A DNA stretch of 64,000 nucleotides from NCBI GenBank assembly GCA_017936765.1, contig JAGBEX010000002.1, forward strand, positions 45,500 through 109,499, read 5' to 3'. Source of the DNA: Clostridia bacterium. GTDB taxonomy: Bacteria; Bacillota; Clostridia; Christensenellales; Aristaeellaceae. Below the pieces are notes generated by a model. That model was given only the letters and a program-made list of their open reading frames with translations, ran no database searches and was not told the origin of the DNA. Shown one piece after another: positions 57,208 through 64,000 of the stretch. The stretch's first letter is position 1. Every line of letters starts with the position of its first letter. Both the position numbers and the translations under genes were made by a program.

Positions 57208-58236
57208 ATGAAGATCATGAAGCTGCTTCCCGGCATTGTGCTGCCGGTCATCGTGGCGCTGCTGGCCTGCTGGCTGGAGGGCTTGCTGCCCATCCACCTG
57301 ATCGGCTCTGCGGTCATCGCCATGTTCATCGGTATGTTCCTCAACCAGTTTGTACGCAAGACGGACGTGTTTGCTACCGGACTGAAGTTCACCTCCAAGA
57401 AGATATTGAAGTTCGCTATCATCCTGCTGGGCCTGTCGCTGAACATCACCACCATCCTGCATGTGGGGCGAATGTCCCTGACGGTGATGGTCTTTACCCT
57501 GCTGACCTGCTTTGGCGGCGGCTACTTCATTGGCAAGGCGCTGGGGCTGAACTGGAAGCTGTCCAACCTGATTTCCGCCGGTACGGGCATCTGCGGCGGC
57601 TCTGCCATTGCTGCCATCGCTCCCACCATCGACGCGGATGACAACGACGTGGCCTACGCCATGTCTGCCACCTTCCTGTTTGACATGGCGATGATCGTGC
57701 TTTTCCCCATCATGGGCCGTGCGCTGGGCATGACGGATCAGGCATTCGGCATCTGGGCAGGCACAGCGGTGAACGATACCTCCTCCGTGGTAGCCACCGG
57801 CTACGCCTTCTCCGAGGCGGCGGGCGATTTCGCCACCATGGTCAAGCTGACCCGCACGCTGGCGATCATCCCCACGGTGATCGTGTTCGCCCTTGTGCAG
57901 CTGAACCTCAAACGCAAGGAAGCCATGGCACTCCAGCAGGATGGCAGCCGGCTCAAGGCCGAGTTCTCCATCAGGAAGATCTTCCCCTGGTTCATCCTGG
58001 GCTTCCTGGCCATGTCCGTCGTGGCGAGCATCCTTCCCATCCCCGCGCAGGTGGTGAGCGGAACCAAGACCGCCAGCAAGTTCCTGATGGTCTGCGCCCT
58101 GGCCGCTATCGGTCTGAACACCTCCTTCTCCAGCATGAAGAAGGCCGGCATCCGGCCCATGATCCACGGCTTCATTATTTCCGCGCTGGTGGTGATCGTT
58201 GCGCTGTTGGTGGAAATGGGTATGGGGATCGTGTAA
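57208..58236 (+). CDS. yeiH: YeiH/UPF0324 family membrane transporter
   Basis: 342 residues with about ten helices. GLKFTSKKILKFAIILLGLSL, SAGTGICGGSAIAAIAPTIDADDNDVAYAMSATFLFD and GTAVNDTSSVVATGYAFSE are the family's diagnostic stretches. Members are putative sulfate/sulfite or cysteine-related exporters, usually next to a LysR gene as here. AAAGGAG precedes the ATG. Confidence 0.93.
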   Translation: MKIMKLLPGIVLPVIVALLACWLEGLLPIHLIGSAVIAMFIGMFLNQFVRKTDVFATGLKFTSKKILKFAIILLGLSLNITTILHVGRMSLTVMVFTLLTCFGGGYFIGKALGLNWKLSNLISAGTGICGGSAIAAIAPTIDADDNDVAYAMSATFLFDMAMIVLFPIMGRALGMTDQAFGIWAGTAVNDTSSVVATGYAFSEAAGDFATMVKLTRTLAIIPTVIVFALVQLNLKRKEAMALQQDGSRLKAEFSIRKIFPWFILGFLAMSVVASILPIPAQVVSGTKTASKFLMVCALAAIGLNTSFSSMKKAGIRPMIHGFIISALVVIVALLVEMGMGIV

Positions 58237-58261
58237 TTCCAAATCGCTGTACATGAGATTG

Positions 58262-58291
58262 AGCCGCTGGTGGTACTGCCAGCGGCTTTGT
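58262..58291 (+). terminator. Terminator after yeiH
   Basis: AGCCGCTGG...CCAGCGGCT (9-bp stem) followed by TTGTGGTT. The U-run is modest. Confidence 0.65.
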
Positions 58292-58381
58292 GGTTATGCA
58301 GTTGCGGAGTTATAAATCGCACTTTACCGTCTGAATGTAGAAGGAAGATGTATGAGGAACATGGTACAGGTATTATGAACT

Positions 58382-59623
58382 TTATCTATACATCATGCCC
58401 GGCATCAACACGGTTTCACATTTATCCTGGGCAAGTTTATTTTCTCCCAACAGAGAAGCGGCACACAGTGTACGATAGCCAAACCGGCTACGCAGATCAT
58501 CTACTGCATTATCAAGTGCACGACGCTTTTCACGGCGCTCAGCATCATTGAAAATGTCCAGCTGCAATGGCTGGTTGATAGGAATCAGGTTAATTCCTCG
58601 GATTGTCAATGCTCGTACTGGCTTATGCCACATATACCGTTGCCGAAACAGGTCAAAACCTGCGCTAGCAAGATCAAGAGGACTCTGGGTAGGAAATGGC
58701 AAGGGAACTTGGAACTGCCGATAGTCGAGGTCGTTATCTTTCACGGTAATCTGAACACCTTGGGCAGCAAGCTCGTGCTTGCGGAGTCGATGCTGCACAT
58801 CCTGAGCTAATTCATATAGAACACGCCACACCGCGTACTCGGAGTCCAAGTCAGTAACACAGGTAGTACCGTGACCAACACTTTTGATGGGAGAAACATA
58901 TCCCTTCGGCATAACCGGAGAATGATCTTCGCCATTGGCAAACCTCCACAACATGATGCCGTTGACACCAAGCCAGCGTCGGAGCAGCTCCGGATCACAG
59001 TTGGCGAGATCGCCTATGGTATGGATATTCATATTTACAAGCCGCCGAGTTGTGGCGCGACCGACGTAGAGTAATTCTGATACCGGCAAAGGCCAAACTT
59101 TTTCACGGTAGTGTTCCTTGCTGATGGTAGTCACTGCATCGGGTTTTTTCATATCACTGCCCAATTTGGCAAAGATTTTTGAAAAAGAGACACCAATGGA
59201 CACCGTGAGACCTGTTTCCTCCCGAACTCGCTGACGAATTTCGTTGGCAAGTGTCAGTCCAAAGCCTTCGACATCGCCACCCCCATACGGGATGGACAAC
59301 CAATTTTCATCCATCCCGAACGGCTCAATAGTGTCGGTATAGTCGGCATAAATGCGTCGGACTGTACGGGAATACTTGAGATAGAGATCATAATGAGGAG
59401 GGACACAAATCAAACCGGGACAGGCTTGCTTTGCTTGCCAGTTGGCAGAACCAGTTTTGACACCCATGCGCTTGGCAGGATAGGAAGCAGTAAGGACAAT
59501 CCCATGCCGATCTTCTGTGCTGCCGCAGACGGCAATAGCTTTTCCACGCAACTGCGGATTTTCATTCATTTCTACAGATGCGTAAAAGCAGTTGAGGTCG
59601 CTATGAAGAATGATGTCAGACAT
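58382..59623 (-). CDS. Y-family DNA polymerase (DinB/UmuC-like)
   Basis: 413 residues from the ATG after GGAGG. DIILHSDLNCFYASVEM (metal-binding Asp), VLTASYPAKRMGVKTGSANWQAKQACPGL, FGMDENWLSIPYGG (the catalytic Asp-Glu pair, usually SIDE) and VSIGVSFSKIFAKLGSDMKKPD form the polymerase core; the little-finger domain follows. It copies past DNA damage. A LexA-type box lies between its promoter and ATG. It is in AT-rich DNA. Confidence 0.93.
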   Translation of the reverse strand: MSDIILHSDLNCFYASVEMNENPQLRGKAIAVCGSTEDRHGIVLTASYPAKRMGVKTGSANWQAKQACPGLICVPPHYDLYLKYSRTVRRIYADYTDTIEPFGMDENWLSIPYGGGDVEGFGLTLANEIRQRVREETGLTVSIGVSFSKIFAKLGSDMKKPDAVTTISKEHYREKVWPLPVSELLYVGRATTRRLVNMNIHTIGDLANCDPELLRRWLGVNGIMLWRFANGEDHSPVMPKGYVSPIKSVGHGTTCVTDLDSEYAVWRVLYELAQDVQHRLRKHELAAQGVQITVKDNDLDYRQFQVPLPFPTQSPLDLASAGFDLFRQRYMWHKPVRALTIRGINLIPINQPLQLDIFNDAERREKRRALDNAVDDLRSRFGYRTLCAASLLGENKLAQDKCETVLMPGMMYR

Positions 59624-59643
59624 GATGATACCTCCACATAATG

Positions 59644-59697
59644 CAAACATATGTTCTTGCATTTTGTAATATAACACAATCAAGCCGGAATTGTAAA
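59644..59697 (-). promoter_or_regulatory. SOS promoter and LexA-type box of the Y-family polymerase
   Basis: On the minus strand TTTACA (59697-59692), 18 bases, TATATT (59673-59668), then the box AGAACATATGTTTG (59657-59644). The box matches the Firmicutes SOS consensus CGAACRNRYGTTYG at all but its first base. Confidence 0.78.
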
Positions 59698-59784
59698 GCG
59701 AACGCCGAAAAAATGTTCGTGTTATTTTTTGAAAAAACTGATAGACGGTGATTATCCACGATGGGCATTTCCTCAATTTAGGTC

Positions 59785-59833
59785 TTTACAAAACTGCTCC
59801 TTATATGCTATCATAAACACGAACAGATGTTCT
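59785..59833 (+). promoter_or_regulatory. SOS promoter and LexA-type box of the divergent small gene
   Basis: TTTACA (59785-59790), 18 bases, TATCAT (59809-59814), then CGAACAGATGTTCT (59820-59833), which matches the Firmicutes LexA consensus at all but the last base. The layout mirrors the polymerase promoter. Confidence 0.8.
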
Positions 59834-59855
59834 ATTTACAAGCGGGGGTATGCCT

Positions 59856-60143
59856 ATGTCAAGTCTTGGACAGTCGATCAAGACCTATGTTCAGGTCAAT
59901 GTAGATTTTGCGGATGACGGAAGAATGCGTCCGATAAGTGTGTTATGGGAGGACGGTCATATCTTTGAGATTGACCGTGTGCTGGATGTCCGCCCTGCAG
60001 CAGCTGCACGCGCAGGAGGTCAAGGGGATCGGTATACGATTCGCATGGGCGATAATGTTACCTACCTGTTCTTTGAGCATAATGTGGACGAAAAAAGTCA
60101 TGTGCTTGGTCGGTGGTTTGTGGAGAAAAAGGCAGGTATGTAA
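59856..60143 (+). CDS. Small SOS-controlled protein, function unknown
   Basis: 95 residues. Beta-rich: VQVNVDFADDGRMRPISVLWEDGHIFEIDRVLDVR and YTIRMGDNVTYLFFEHN, ending FVEKKAGM. Small proteins with the WEDG..(Y/F)EIDRVLD pattern often lie beside Y-family polymerases in Clostridia, and resemble in general form the DUF6504-type partner of actinobacterial ImuB; this link is tentative. The ATG at 59856 is favoured over 59850 because the GGGGG RBS would be too close for the latter. LexA box 22 bases upstream. Confidence 0.75.
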   Translation: MSSLGQSIKTYVQVNVDFADDGRMRPISVLWEDGHIFEIDRVLDVRPAAAARAGGQGDRYTIRMGDNVTYLFFEHNVDEKSHVLGRWFVEKKAGM

Positions 60144-60212
60144 GGGCTGGCGGTTGCGAAATATGTGCCAACGCAGTATAATACTGATTAGAACTTGTGT
60201 GAGGTGGCATAT

Positions 60213-60812
60213 ATGAAGTGGCAAGAATACTATGACCGCTTCTGGGATTGGACAGATAGTACAAGGCTCCGTCACATTTCTTCTCTTACAGACTTCTCTT
60301 CATCTGCAGAAGTAACAGAAATTGCAGTGGACTCATGTGAAGATGAGATTGCCATGGCCTTGGTTAAACGTGCGATAAGCTACGGCATCCGCTTTACTCC
60401 GGAGGAAGTCATTGAGCTGGCTTGTTATATGGACGAAGAGACCTTGTCAACTCTGATTCAAAGTAGAAATTCACGATTTACTGAAGAACAATTTAAGGAG
60501 CTAGACTATCTCTGTTATGATGAGAAGCTGTTGAAACGTGTAGCCAAGGAAGATGGACATAGATTGCAATCAGATCCTGACTTGGAGCTTGGACGAATAC
60601 AGCTTGTGCAGTTTGTTGACCGGGACAGAGGCTCCTTATTTAGCCGACTAGGAAAGAAAAATCAGCCGCGACAGAAGCATAAAGGAAGCTGTGATGGCGA
60701 CTGTGCAAATTGCCCTCCTCACTATGGCTACCGATATGGACGCTGGTACTTTGGCCACCATCATTCACATGGATGCGAGTTCGGCGGTAATGATAGCAGC
60801 GGCGGATGGTAA
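60213..60812 (+). CDS. Protein of unknown function with Cys/His-rich tail
   Basis: 199 residues from the ATG after GAGGTGG. The body is acidic and helical (DSCEDEIAMALVKRAI, FTPEEVIELACYMDEETL and FTEEQFKELDYLCYDEKLL look like two or three short helical repeats). The last 35 residues are rich in Cys, His, Tyr and Gly (CDGDCANC, YRYGRWYFGHHHSHGC, GGNDSSGGW), a likely metal-binding tail. It follows the small SOS gene on the same strand. No family recognised. Confidence 0.65.
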   Translation: MKWQEYYDRFWDWTDSTRLRHISSLTDFSSSAEVTEIAVDSCEDEIAMALVKRAISYGIRFTPEEVIELACYMDEETLSTLIQSRNSRFTEEQFKELDYLCYDEKLLKRVAKEDGHRLQSDPDLELGRIQLVQFVDRDRGSLFSRLGKKNQPRQKHKGSCDGDCANCPPHYGYRYGRWYFGHHHSHGCEFGGNDSSGGW

Positions 60813-60855
60813 CGCATAAATCGTCGTGACGATAATCAATATGGAGGATACTATT

Positions 60856-61329
60856 GTGAGTAAAAAACTTGTTGCCTATTTTTCTGCAAGCGGCATTACT
60901 GCAAAAGTGGCAGAACGACTGAGCGAGTCCATCGGAGCTGATCTTCATGAGATTACTCCCAAGGTGCGTTATACAGAGGCTGATTTGGACTGGCGGGATA
61001 AGAATTCTCGCAGCTCTGTTGAGATGAGCAATCCCGCATCGCGCCCGGAAATCGAACGTATCAGGGAAAACATGGCAGACTACGAAACCATTTACGTTGG
61101 CTTCCCTATTTGGTGGTACATTGCCCCCACGATCATTAACACTTTCCTGGAAAGCTATGATCTGACTGGAAAGACCATTGTACCCTTTGCTACCTCCGGA
61201 GGAAGCGGCATGGGGAAAACAATCGAGATGCTGCAGCCCAGCTGCAAAGGTGCAACACTGGTGGAAGGAAAACTGTTCAAATCAGATGTGAGCAAGCAGG
61301 AATTGACAACCTGGGCTGACCAGTGGTAA
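60856..61329 (+). CDS. Flavodoxin
   Basis: 157 residues from a GTG start with GGAGG 8 bases upstream. KLVAYFSASGITAKVAERL is the FMN-phosphate loop (S-A-S-G-I-T), DYETIYVGFPIWWYIAPTIINTFLE the second FMN loop, and FATSGGSGMGKTIEML the third. It belongs to the flavodoxin_4-like group of small oxidoreductases found in Clostridia and lactobacilli. Its electron partner is unknown. It lies between two genes of unknown function in the post-SOS cluster. Confidence 0.9.
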   Translation: MSKKLVAYFSASGITAKVAERLSESIGADLHEITPKVRYTEADLDWRDKNSRSSVEMSNPASRPEIERIRENMADYETIYVGFPIWWYIAPTIINTFLESYDLTGKTIVPFATSGGSGMGKTIEMLQPSCKGATLVEGKLFKSDVSKQELTTWADQW

Positions 61330-61341
61330 GCGGAGGTAGAT

Positions 61342-61605
61342 ATGGAAAAGAAGTACATTGAATACGAATTGGTTCCTGGCACAAAGATTGTCGTACAGGT
61401 TGATGATGGCCCCTGTATTGATGATATGGAATTGGCAGAGCTGGAAAGCTATCTGGCCGAGTTGGAAGATCAACTGGATGTGTTGGAAGCTGAAGAGCCT
61501 GATGATGATGAATGTGATGAGTACGATGAATGGGAAGAGCAGCGTGACGAGCTTGAAGATCTGATTGATGAGGTCGAGGAACGCATTGACGAGCTGCGTG
61601 GATAA
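61342..61605 (+). CDS. Small, very acidic coiled-coil protein
   Basis: 87 residues. A short beta start (EKKYIEYELVPGTKIVVQVD) leads into a heptad-like coil dominated by Glu/Asp/Leu (ELESYLAELEDQLDVLEAEE; EEQRDELEDLIDEVEERIDEL). More than a third of residues are acidic. GGAGGT precedes the ATG, 12 bases after flavodoxin, so they are cotranscribed. DNA-mimic or scaffold roles are possible but not shown. Confidence 0.7.
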   Translation: MEKKYIEYELVPGTKIVVQVDDGPCIDDMELAELESYLAELEDQLDVLEAEEPDDDECDEYDEWEEQRDELEDLIDEVEERIDELRG

Positions 61606-61608
61606 AAA

Positions 61609-61643
61609 AGAGGGAGAACGGTCGTAATGATCGTTCTCCCTCT
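61609..61643. terminator. Terminator between the acidic protein and the SRAP gene
   Basis: AGAGGGAGAACG and CGTTCTCCCTCT form a 12-bp stem. The T-run TTTTTT is on the minus strand, so it mainly serves the SRAP gene; it can also act on the plus strand. Confidence 0.8.
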
Positions 61644-61689
61644 ATGCATTTCGCAAGTGGATGACATATTGGTCAGACCGGATGTCCCA

Positions 61690-62277
61690 TTAGCTGCATG
61701 GGTAATAGGTCATATTGGTAAGTGCGGCTGCAAGTACCTCATTAGGATCAAATCGAAGATTAAGCCAATCGTGTGTTGCCTCTGCTGGTAGGATCACCGG
61801 CATCCTGTTGTGAATATGAGAAATGCAGTCTGCCGGTGGACGGGTTAAAATGGAGCAAGCAGCGCGATTACCTTCGATACGGTATATGCCAGCCATGTAG
61901 ATCATGTCGCTACCGGCTGTGGCTATGGCGTGTTTGATTTTTTGCGTGCCAGCCTTTTGCCATTCAAAGTATAGCGTAGCAGGAATAATACAACGACGCT
62001 GCCTCATTCCATCAGAAAAAAGGGGCTTAGTCGCAGCCGTTTCGCTTCTGGCATTAAACATGGGTTTACCGTCTGGCATCGTGTATCCCCACTTCATGGC
62101 GTAGACCCCCGTAGACATAGAGGGCGAGTTGGCCATGACAGGGATGATGTCGGTTGGCCGGATTTCCCCTTGCGTTTTGACGGGAGTAATGCCCTTGTAG
62201 CGTCTGTTGAGAGCATCTATGATACGCAAGAGGTCTTCAGCGGTGTCTTCTTCGGCAATGTAGAAGCGGCCACACAT
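61690..62277 (-). CDS. yedK: SOS response-associated peptidase (SRAP / HMCES family)
   Basis: 195 residues. Starts MCGRFYIAEE, so Cys2 becomes the N-terminal nucleophile that crosslinks abasic sites. Also MKWGYTMPDGKPMFNARSET (the Asn and Arg), IPATLYFEWQK (the Glu), and HIHNRMPVIL (the His). These are the invariant SRAP residues. It shields abasic sites in single-stranded DNA. AAGGAGG precedes the ATG. No LexA box is seen at its own promoter, although it lies near two. Confidence 0.95.
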   Translation of the reverse strand: MCGRFYIAEEDTAEDLLRIIDALNRRYKGITPVKTQGEIRPTDIIPVMANSPSMSTGVYAMKWGYTMPDGKPMFNARSETAATKPLFSDGMRQRRCIIPATLYFEWQKAGTQKIKHAIATAGSDMIYMAGIYRIEGNRAACSILTRPPADCISHIHNRMPVILPAEATHDWLNLRFDPNEVLAAALTNMTYYPCS

Positions 62278-62344
62278 GGCAAGTGAGCCTCCTTATGGAA
62301 ATGATCTGCAGCTATTGTACCACACAGACATCATTATATCCATA

Positions 62345-62590
62345 TCACTTGGGGAATTTCGGCTCCAATGCATGAAATTCTTCTGTATCGAAAAACTCGA
62401 TGAGCGTAAGTCCGAAGCCATTACAGATTTTTTGAATCGTAACAATGCCTGGGTTCTGACTATCACCATTCAAGATATTCTTGATTGTTGTTGCAGGAAG
62501 CTCGGATAAGCGACCCAGTGCACTAAAAGATAGATTTCGCTCCTGGCATAACTCGATGATTCGATGATTGATGTATTCTACGATGGTCAT
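62345..62590 (-). CDS. Small Cro/CI-type HTH protein
   Basis: 81 residues from the ATG giving MTIVEYINHRI (AAGGTG upstream). The HTH is ELCQERNLSFSALGRLSELPATTIKNILNGDSQNPGIVTIQKICNGFG, followed by LTLIEFFDTEEF. Related to the HTH protein encoded 126 bases upstream: both share the (I)xxFFxTE(E/D) end of the domain. Confidence 0.88.
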   Translation of the reverse strand: MTIVEYINHRIIELCQERNLSFSALGRLSELPATTIKNILNGDSQNPGIVTIQKICNGFGLTLIEFFDTEEFHALEPKFPK

Positions 62591-62715
62591 GTAAAGCACC
62601 TTTCAGAACGGTTAAGTATGAGTAGGGGGACTGATTTGTACCAAAATGTTGGATATACCTCCTTCATGAAATGGAGGCATACGAAATAACAGAAGAAGCT
62701 CTCGGCCTCTCCTGC

Positions 62716-63027
62716 TTAGGTGTCACGGTGAAAAGCTCGCATCATTGAGAGTGTAGCTTCCTTTTGTTCTGGTGTCAGCGTAATCCAGCTATTGAACAGC
62801 TCTTTCAGTTCAGGAGTGACGGCGACAAGATCTTCCGTAGAGAAGAACTGGGCAATCGTCATGCCAAATGCTTTACTGAGAGATTCTATGGTGGGGATGG
62901 AAGGCATAGCGTTGCGATAGAAGATATTGTACACAGTTTTCTGACTCAAGCCAGCCTCTTGAGCGACTCTGTACACGCTCCATCCACGCTCCAGCGTAAG
63001 CTGGCGCAGTCTTTCAAGTACATCCAT
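62716..63027 (-). CDS. Cro/CI-type HTH protein
   Basis: 103 residues. LRQLTLERGWSVYRVAQEAGLSQKTVYNIFYRNAMPSIPTIESLSKAFGMTIAQFFS is the HTH; a helical tail of about 35 residues follows (LTPEQKEATLSMMRAFHRD). GGAGG precedes the ATG. It is divergent from a Cys-rich protein gene across a region with two copies of CTATACTATA, which may be its operators. Confidence 0.88.
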   Translation of the reverse strand: MDVLERLRQLTLERGWSVYRVAQEAGLSQKTVYNIFYRNAMPSIPTIESLSKAFGMTIAQFFSTEDLVAVTPELKELFNSWITLTPEQKEATLSMMRAFHRDT

Positions 63028-63064
63028 TGGACTACCCTCCTTCTGTACTTATTTTACCGCCTTT

Positions 63065-63119
63065 CTATACTATAAAATACGGACTACTTGTATCCGAATT
63101 ATGGCCATGCTATACTATA
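63065..63119 (+). promoter_or_regulatory. Promoter of the Cys-repeat gene with duplicated CTATACTATA
   Basis: TTGTAT (63088-63093), 17 bases, TATACT (63111-63116). CTATACTATA occurs at 63065-63074 and 63110-63119, the second copy covering the -10. Confidence 0.55.
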
Positions 63120-63181
63120 GTTGCGTAGCAGAAGCATCAGAAGGATCTCGAAACAACGTCAGATGGAGGACGACTTGCTAT

Positions 63182-63487
63182 ATGAAAGAGAACCGGATAA
63201 TCAAGGCGATTGCGGACTATTTTGACGAATTGCTTGAAGAAATCAGTTTGCTTCGGTGCCCGCGCGGTTGTAGGAGGTGCGAGCTACTTGGAATTTGCCG
63301 TACACGAGAGAGTGGCTGGAAGTGCCTTCATGGCTGCATGATTCTAAATGCTGAACGAGCAAGAAAATATAAAGGATTACCCAAAGGATGCTGGGATTGC
63401 CGCTACTTGGAGAAATGTAGGGCTCCCAAGGAAGAAGGGTGGAAGTGCCATGATGGCTGTCGTAAAATCAAAAAAAAGAAGAAATAA
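63182..63487 (+). CDS. Small protein with two tandem Cys repeats
   Basis: 101 residues from the ATG at 63182 (GGAGG is 12 bases upstream, rather far). After a helical start (NRIIKAIADYFDELLEEISLL) it has two copies of a CX2CX5CX8-9CX3C unit, each with a GWKC core, separated by about 20 residues; a poly-Lys tail ends it. Five cysteines per unit suggest zinc or a disulfide-stabilised knuckle. The next gene begins inside its 3' end. Family not recognised. Confidence 0.65.
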   Translation: MKENRIIKAIADYFDELLEEISLLRCPRGCRRCELLGICRTRESGWKCLHGCMILNAERARKYKGLPKGCWDCRYLEKCRAPKEEGWKCHDGCRKIKKKKK

Positions 63488-63764
63488 GTGGCCAATTATT
63501 CTATTGCTGGGGTTATGCGCTGCCTTCCTGCTATATTGTCGATTAGCATGGGTATACGACCGTGCAGATTGTGTATGCTCAGTGCTGACATATGAATTGG
63601 AGCAGCATGAGATAGATGACCGTGTTCGAGCAATATGCGATTGTAACAGTAGTGGAACACACCTACTGGTTCAGATGACTTGTGAGCATGGTGTGCGCAT
63701 ACAGTTGCAAGTCTTTCCTGATAACGGGTTTTATTGGGGAAAACGACTCAGAGGTGACAACTAA
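63450..63764 (+). CDS. Small single-pass membrane protein
   Basis: 104 residues. A basic start (MMAVVKSKKRRNK) precedes one helix (WPIILLLGLCAAFLLYCRLAW), with the C-terminal part (YDRADCVCSVLTYELEQHEIDD; VFPDNGFYWGKR) outside by the positive-inside rule. Its start lies within the end of the Cys-repeat gene (38-base overlap), a sign of coupling. The RBS is weak (GGAAG), so an earlier in-frame start is possible. Confidence 0.6.
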   Translation: MMAVVKSKKRRNKWPIILLLGLCAAFLLYCRLAWVYDRADCVCSVLTYELEQHEIDDRVRAICDCNSSGTHLLVQMTCEHGVRIQLQVFPDNGFYWGKRLRGDN

Positions 63765-63880
63765 CTCACCTGGCAATCCGTTGTGAAACAAATCATACCA
63801 AGCCTTACAAGGCTTGCTGCTTTGTGCGGTGCTATGATAGAATATAAAACGACAAACTTGAATTTGACGGAGGCAAACTG

Positions 63881-64000
63881 ATGCAGGAAACATTTGTTGT
63901 TAATCAAAAGCAATATACGGTTATTCGGTTATTAGGACACGGGAAAGGCGGATATTCCTATCTGGTAGAAAGGAATGGATGCCAATATGTGTTGAAACAG
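63881..64000 (+). CDS. Protein-kinase-like gene, N-terminal part (runs off the right edge)
   Basis: Forty codons are present. YTVIRLLGHGKGGYSYLVE looks like a kinase glycine-rich loop and QYVLKQ supplies the ATP-binding Lys (residue 39). CGGAGG precedes the ATG. The fold could be a Ser/Thr kinase or an aminoglycoside/choline-kinase-like protein; the rest is needed to decide. A CAAGCCTT...AAGGCTTG hairpin lies upstream, between it and the membrane-protein gene. Confidence 0.7.
   Translation, partial: MQETFVVNQKQYTVIRLLGHGKGGYSYLVERNGCQYVLKQ

Noticed and set aside
1..64000. CRISPR array
   Set aside because: No evenly spaced direct repeats and no cas-like genes were seen. The repeated hairpins are single palindromes.

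Overview
The window looks like a chromosomal segment of a Gram-positive anaerobe of the Clostridia, probably a gut or rumen fibre degrader. The grounds are pyruvate formate-lyase with its activase, msmX-type sugar ABC ATPases, GH43/GH120/GH105/GH3/GH5 enzymes, CotH-like and sporulation-sigma-like sequences, and strong AGGAGG ribosome binding sites. Most of the first 44 kb and 46.9-49.1 kb is GC-rich with uniform codon use. The stretches 44.8-46.5, 49.2-53.4 and 58.4-64.0 kb are visibly more AT-rich and look acquired. The lineage cannot be fixed from this sequence alone; no rRNA is present.

Layout. 0-9.8 kb: end of malQ, a GNAT acetyltransferase, a GH43 enzyme, and a pflB-pflA-GH5 operon behind a recognisable ZTP (pfl-motif) riboswitch; then an MFS transporter and a secreted protein. 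9.9-16.2 kb: a CUT1 sugar ABC transporter (binding protein, two permeases) followed by a carboxylesterase, with a divergent AraC regulator. 16.3-22.7 kb: GH3, a MATE exporter, an msmX-type ATPase and a second AraC regulator. 22.7-32.3 kb: a long minus-strand carbohydrate locus (small membrane protein, two permeases, large binding protein, then four small membrane proteins surrounding an msmX-type ATPase, then GH105), probably for pectin or rhamnogalacturonan fragments. 32.6-44.5 kb: GH120 beta-xylosidase, a polar amino-acid ABC transporter, a GH43 translationally coupled to a LacI-like-sensor/GGDEF protein, a secreted CotH-kinase-family protein, GNAT, tRNA-Ala(CGC) and an RpiB-family isomerase.

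44.5-49.1 kb: an XRE regulator with two zinc-ribbon membrane proteins (AT-rich), then NadR-like, a TIM-barrel isomerase and a VOC protein. 49.1-53.6 kb: a 23-codon C-terminal remnant resembling a sporulation sigma factor lies against a large serine recombinase, the arrangement expected of a skin-like element. It is followed by a regulator and an HTH-ADP-ribosyltransferase-like (DUF3990-type) two-gene module. 53.6-58.3 kb: purine permease, nitrilase-family amidohydrolase, and a LysR/YeiH pair.

58.4-64.0 kb: a divergent SOS-type module (Y-family polymerase and a small protein, each with its own LexA-type box), an unknown His/Cys-tailed protein, flavodoxin, an acidic coiled-coil protein, a SRAP protein, two small HTH regulators, a tandem Cys-repeat protein, a one-pass membrane protein and the start of a protein-kinase-like gene.

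The strongest points for follow-up are the ZTP riboswitch on an operon that includes a cellulase-family gene, the sigma-factor/recombinase junction, the HTH-ART module with its promoter-spanning palindrome, the four membrane proteins around the sugar ATPase, and the SOS divergon. All domain calls are from reading the sequence; no database search was run.
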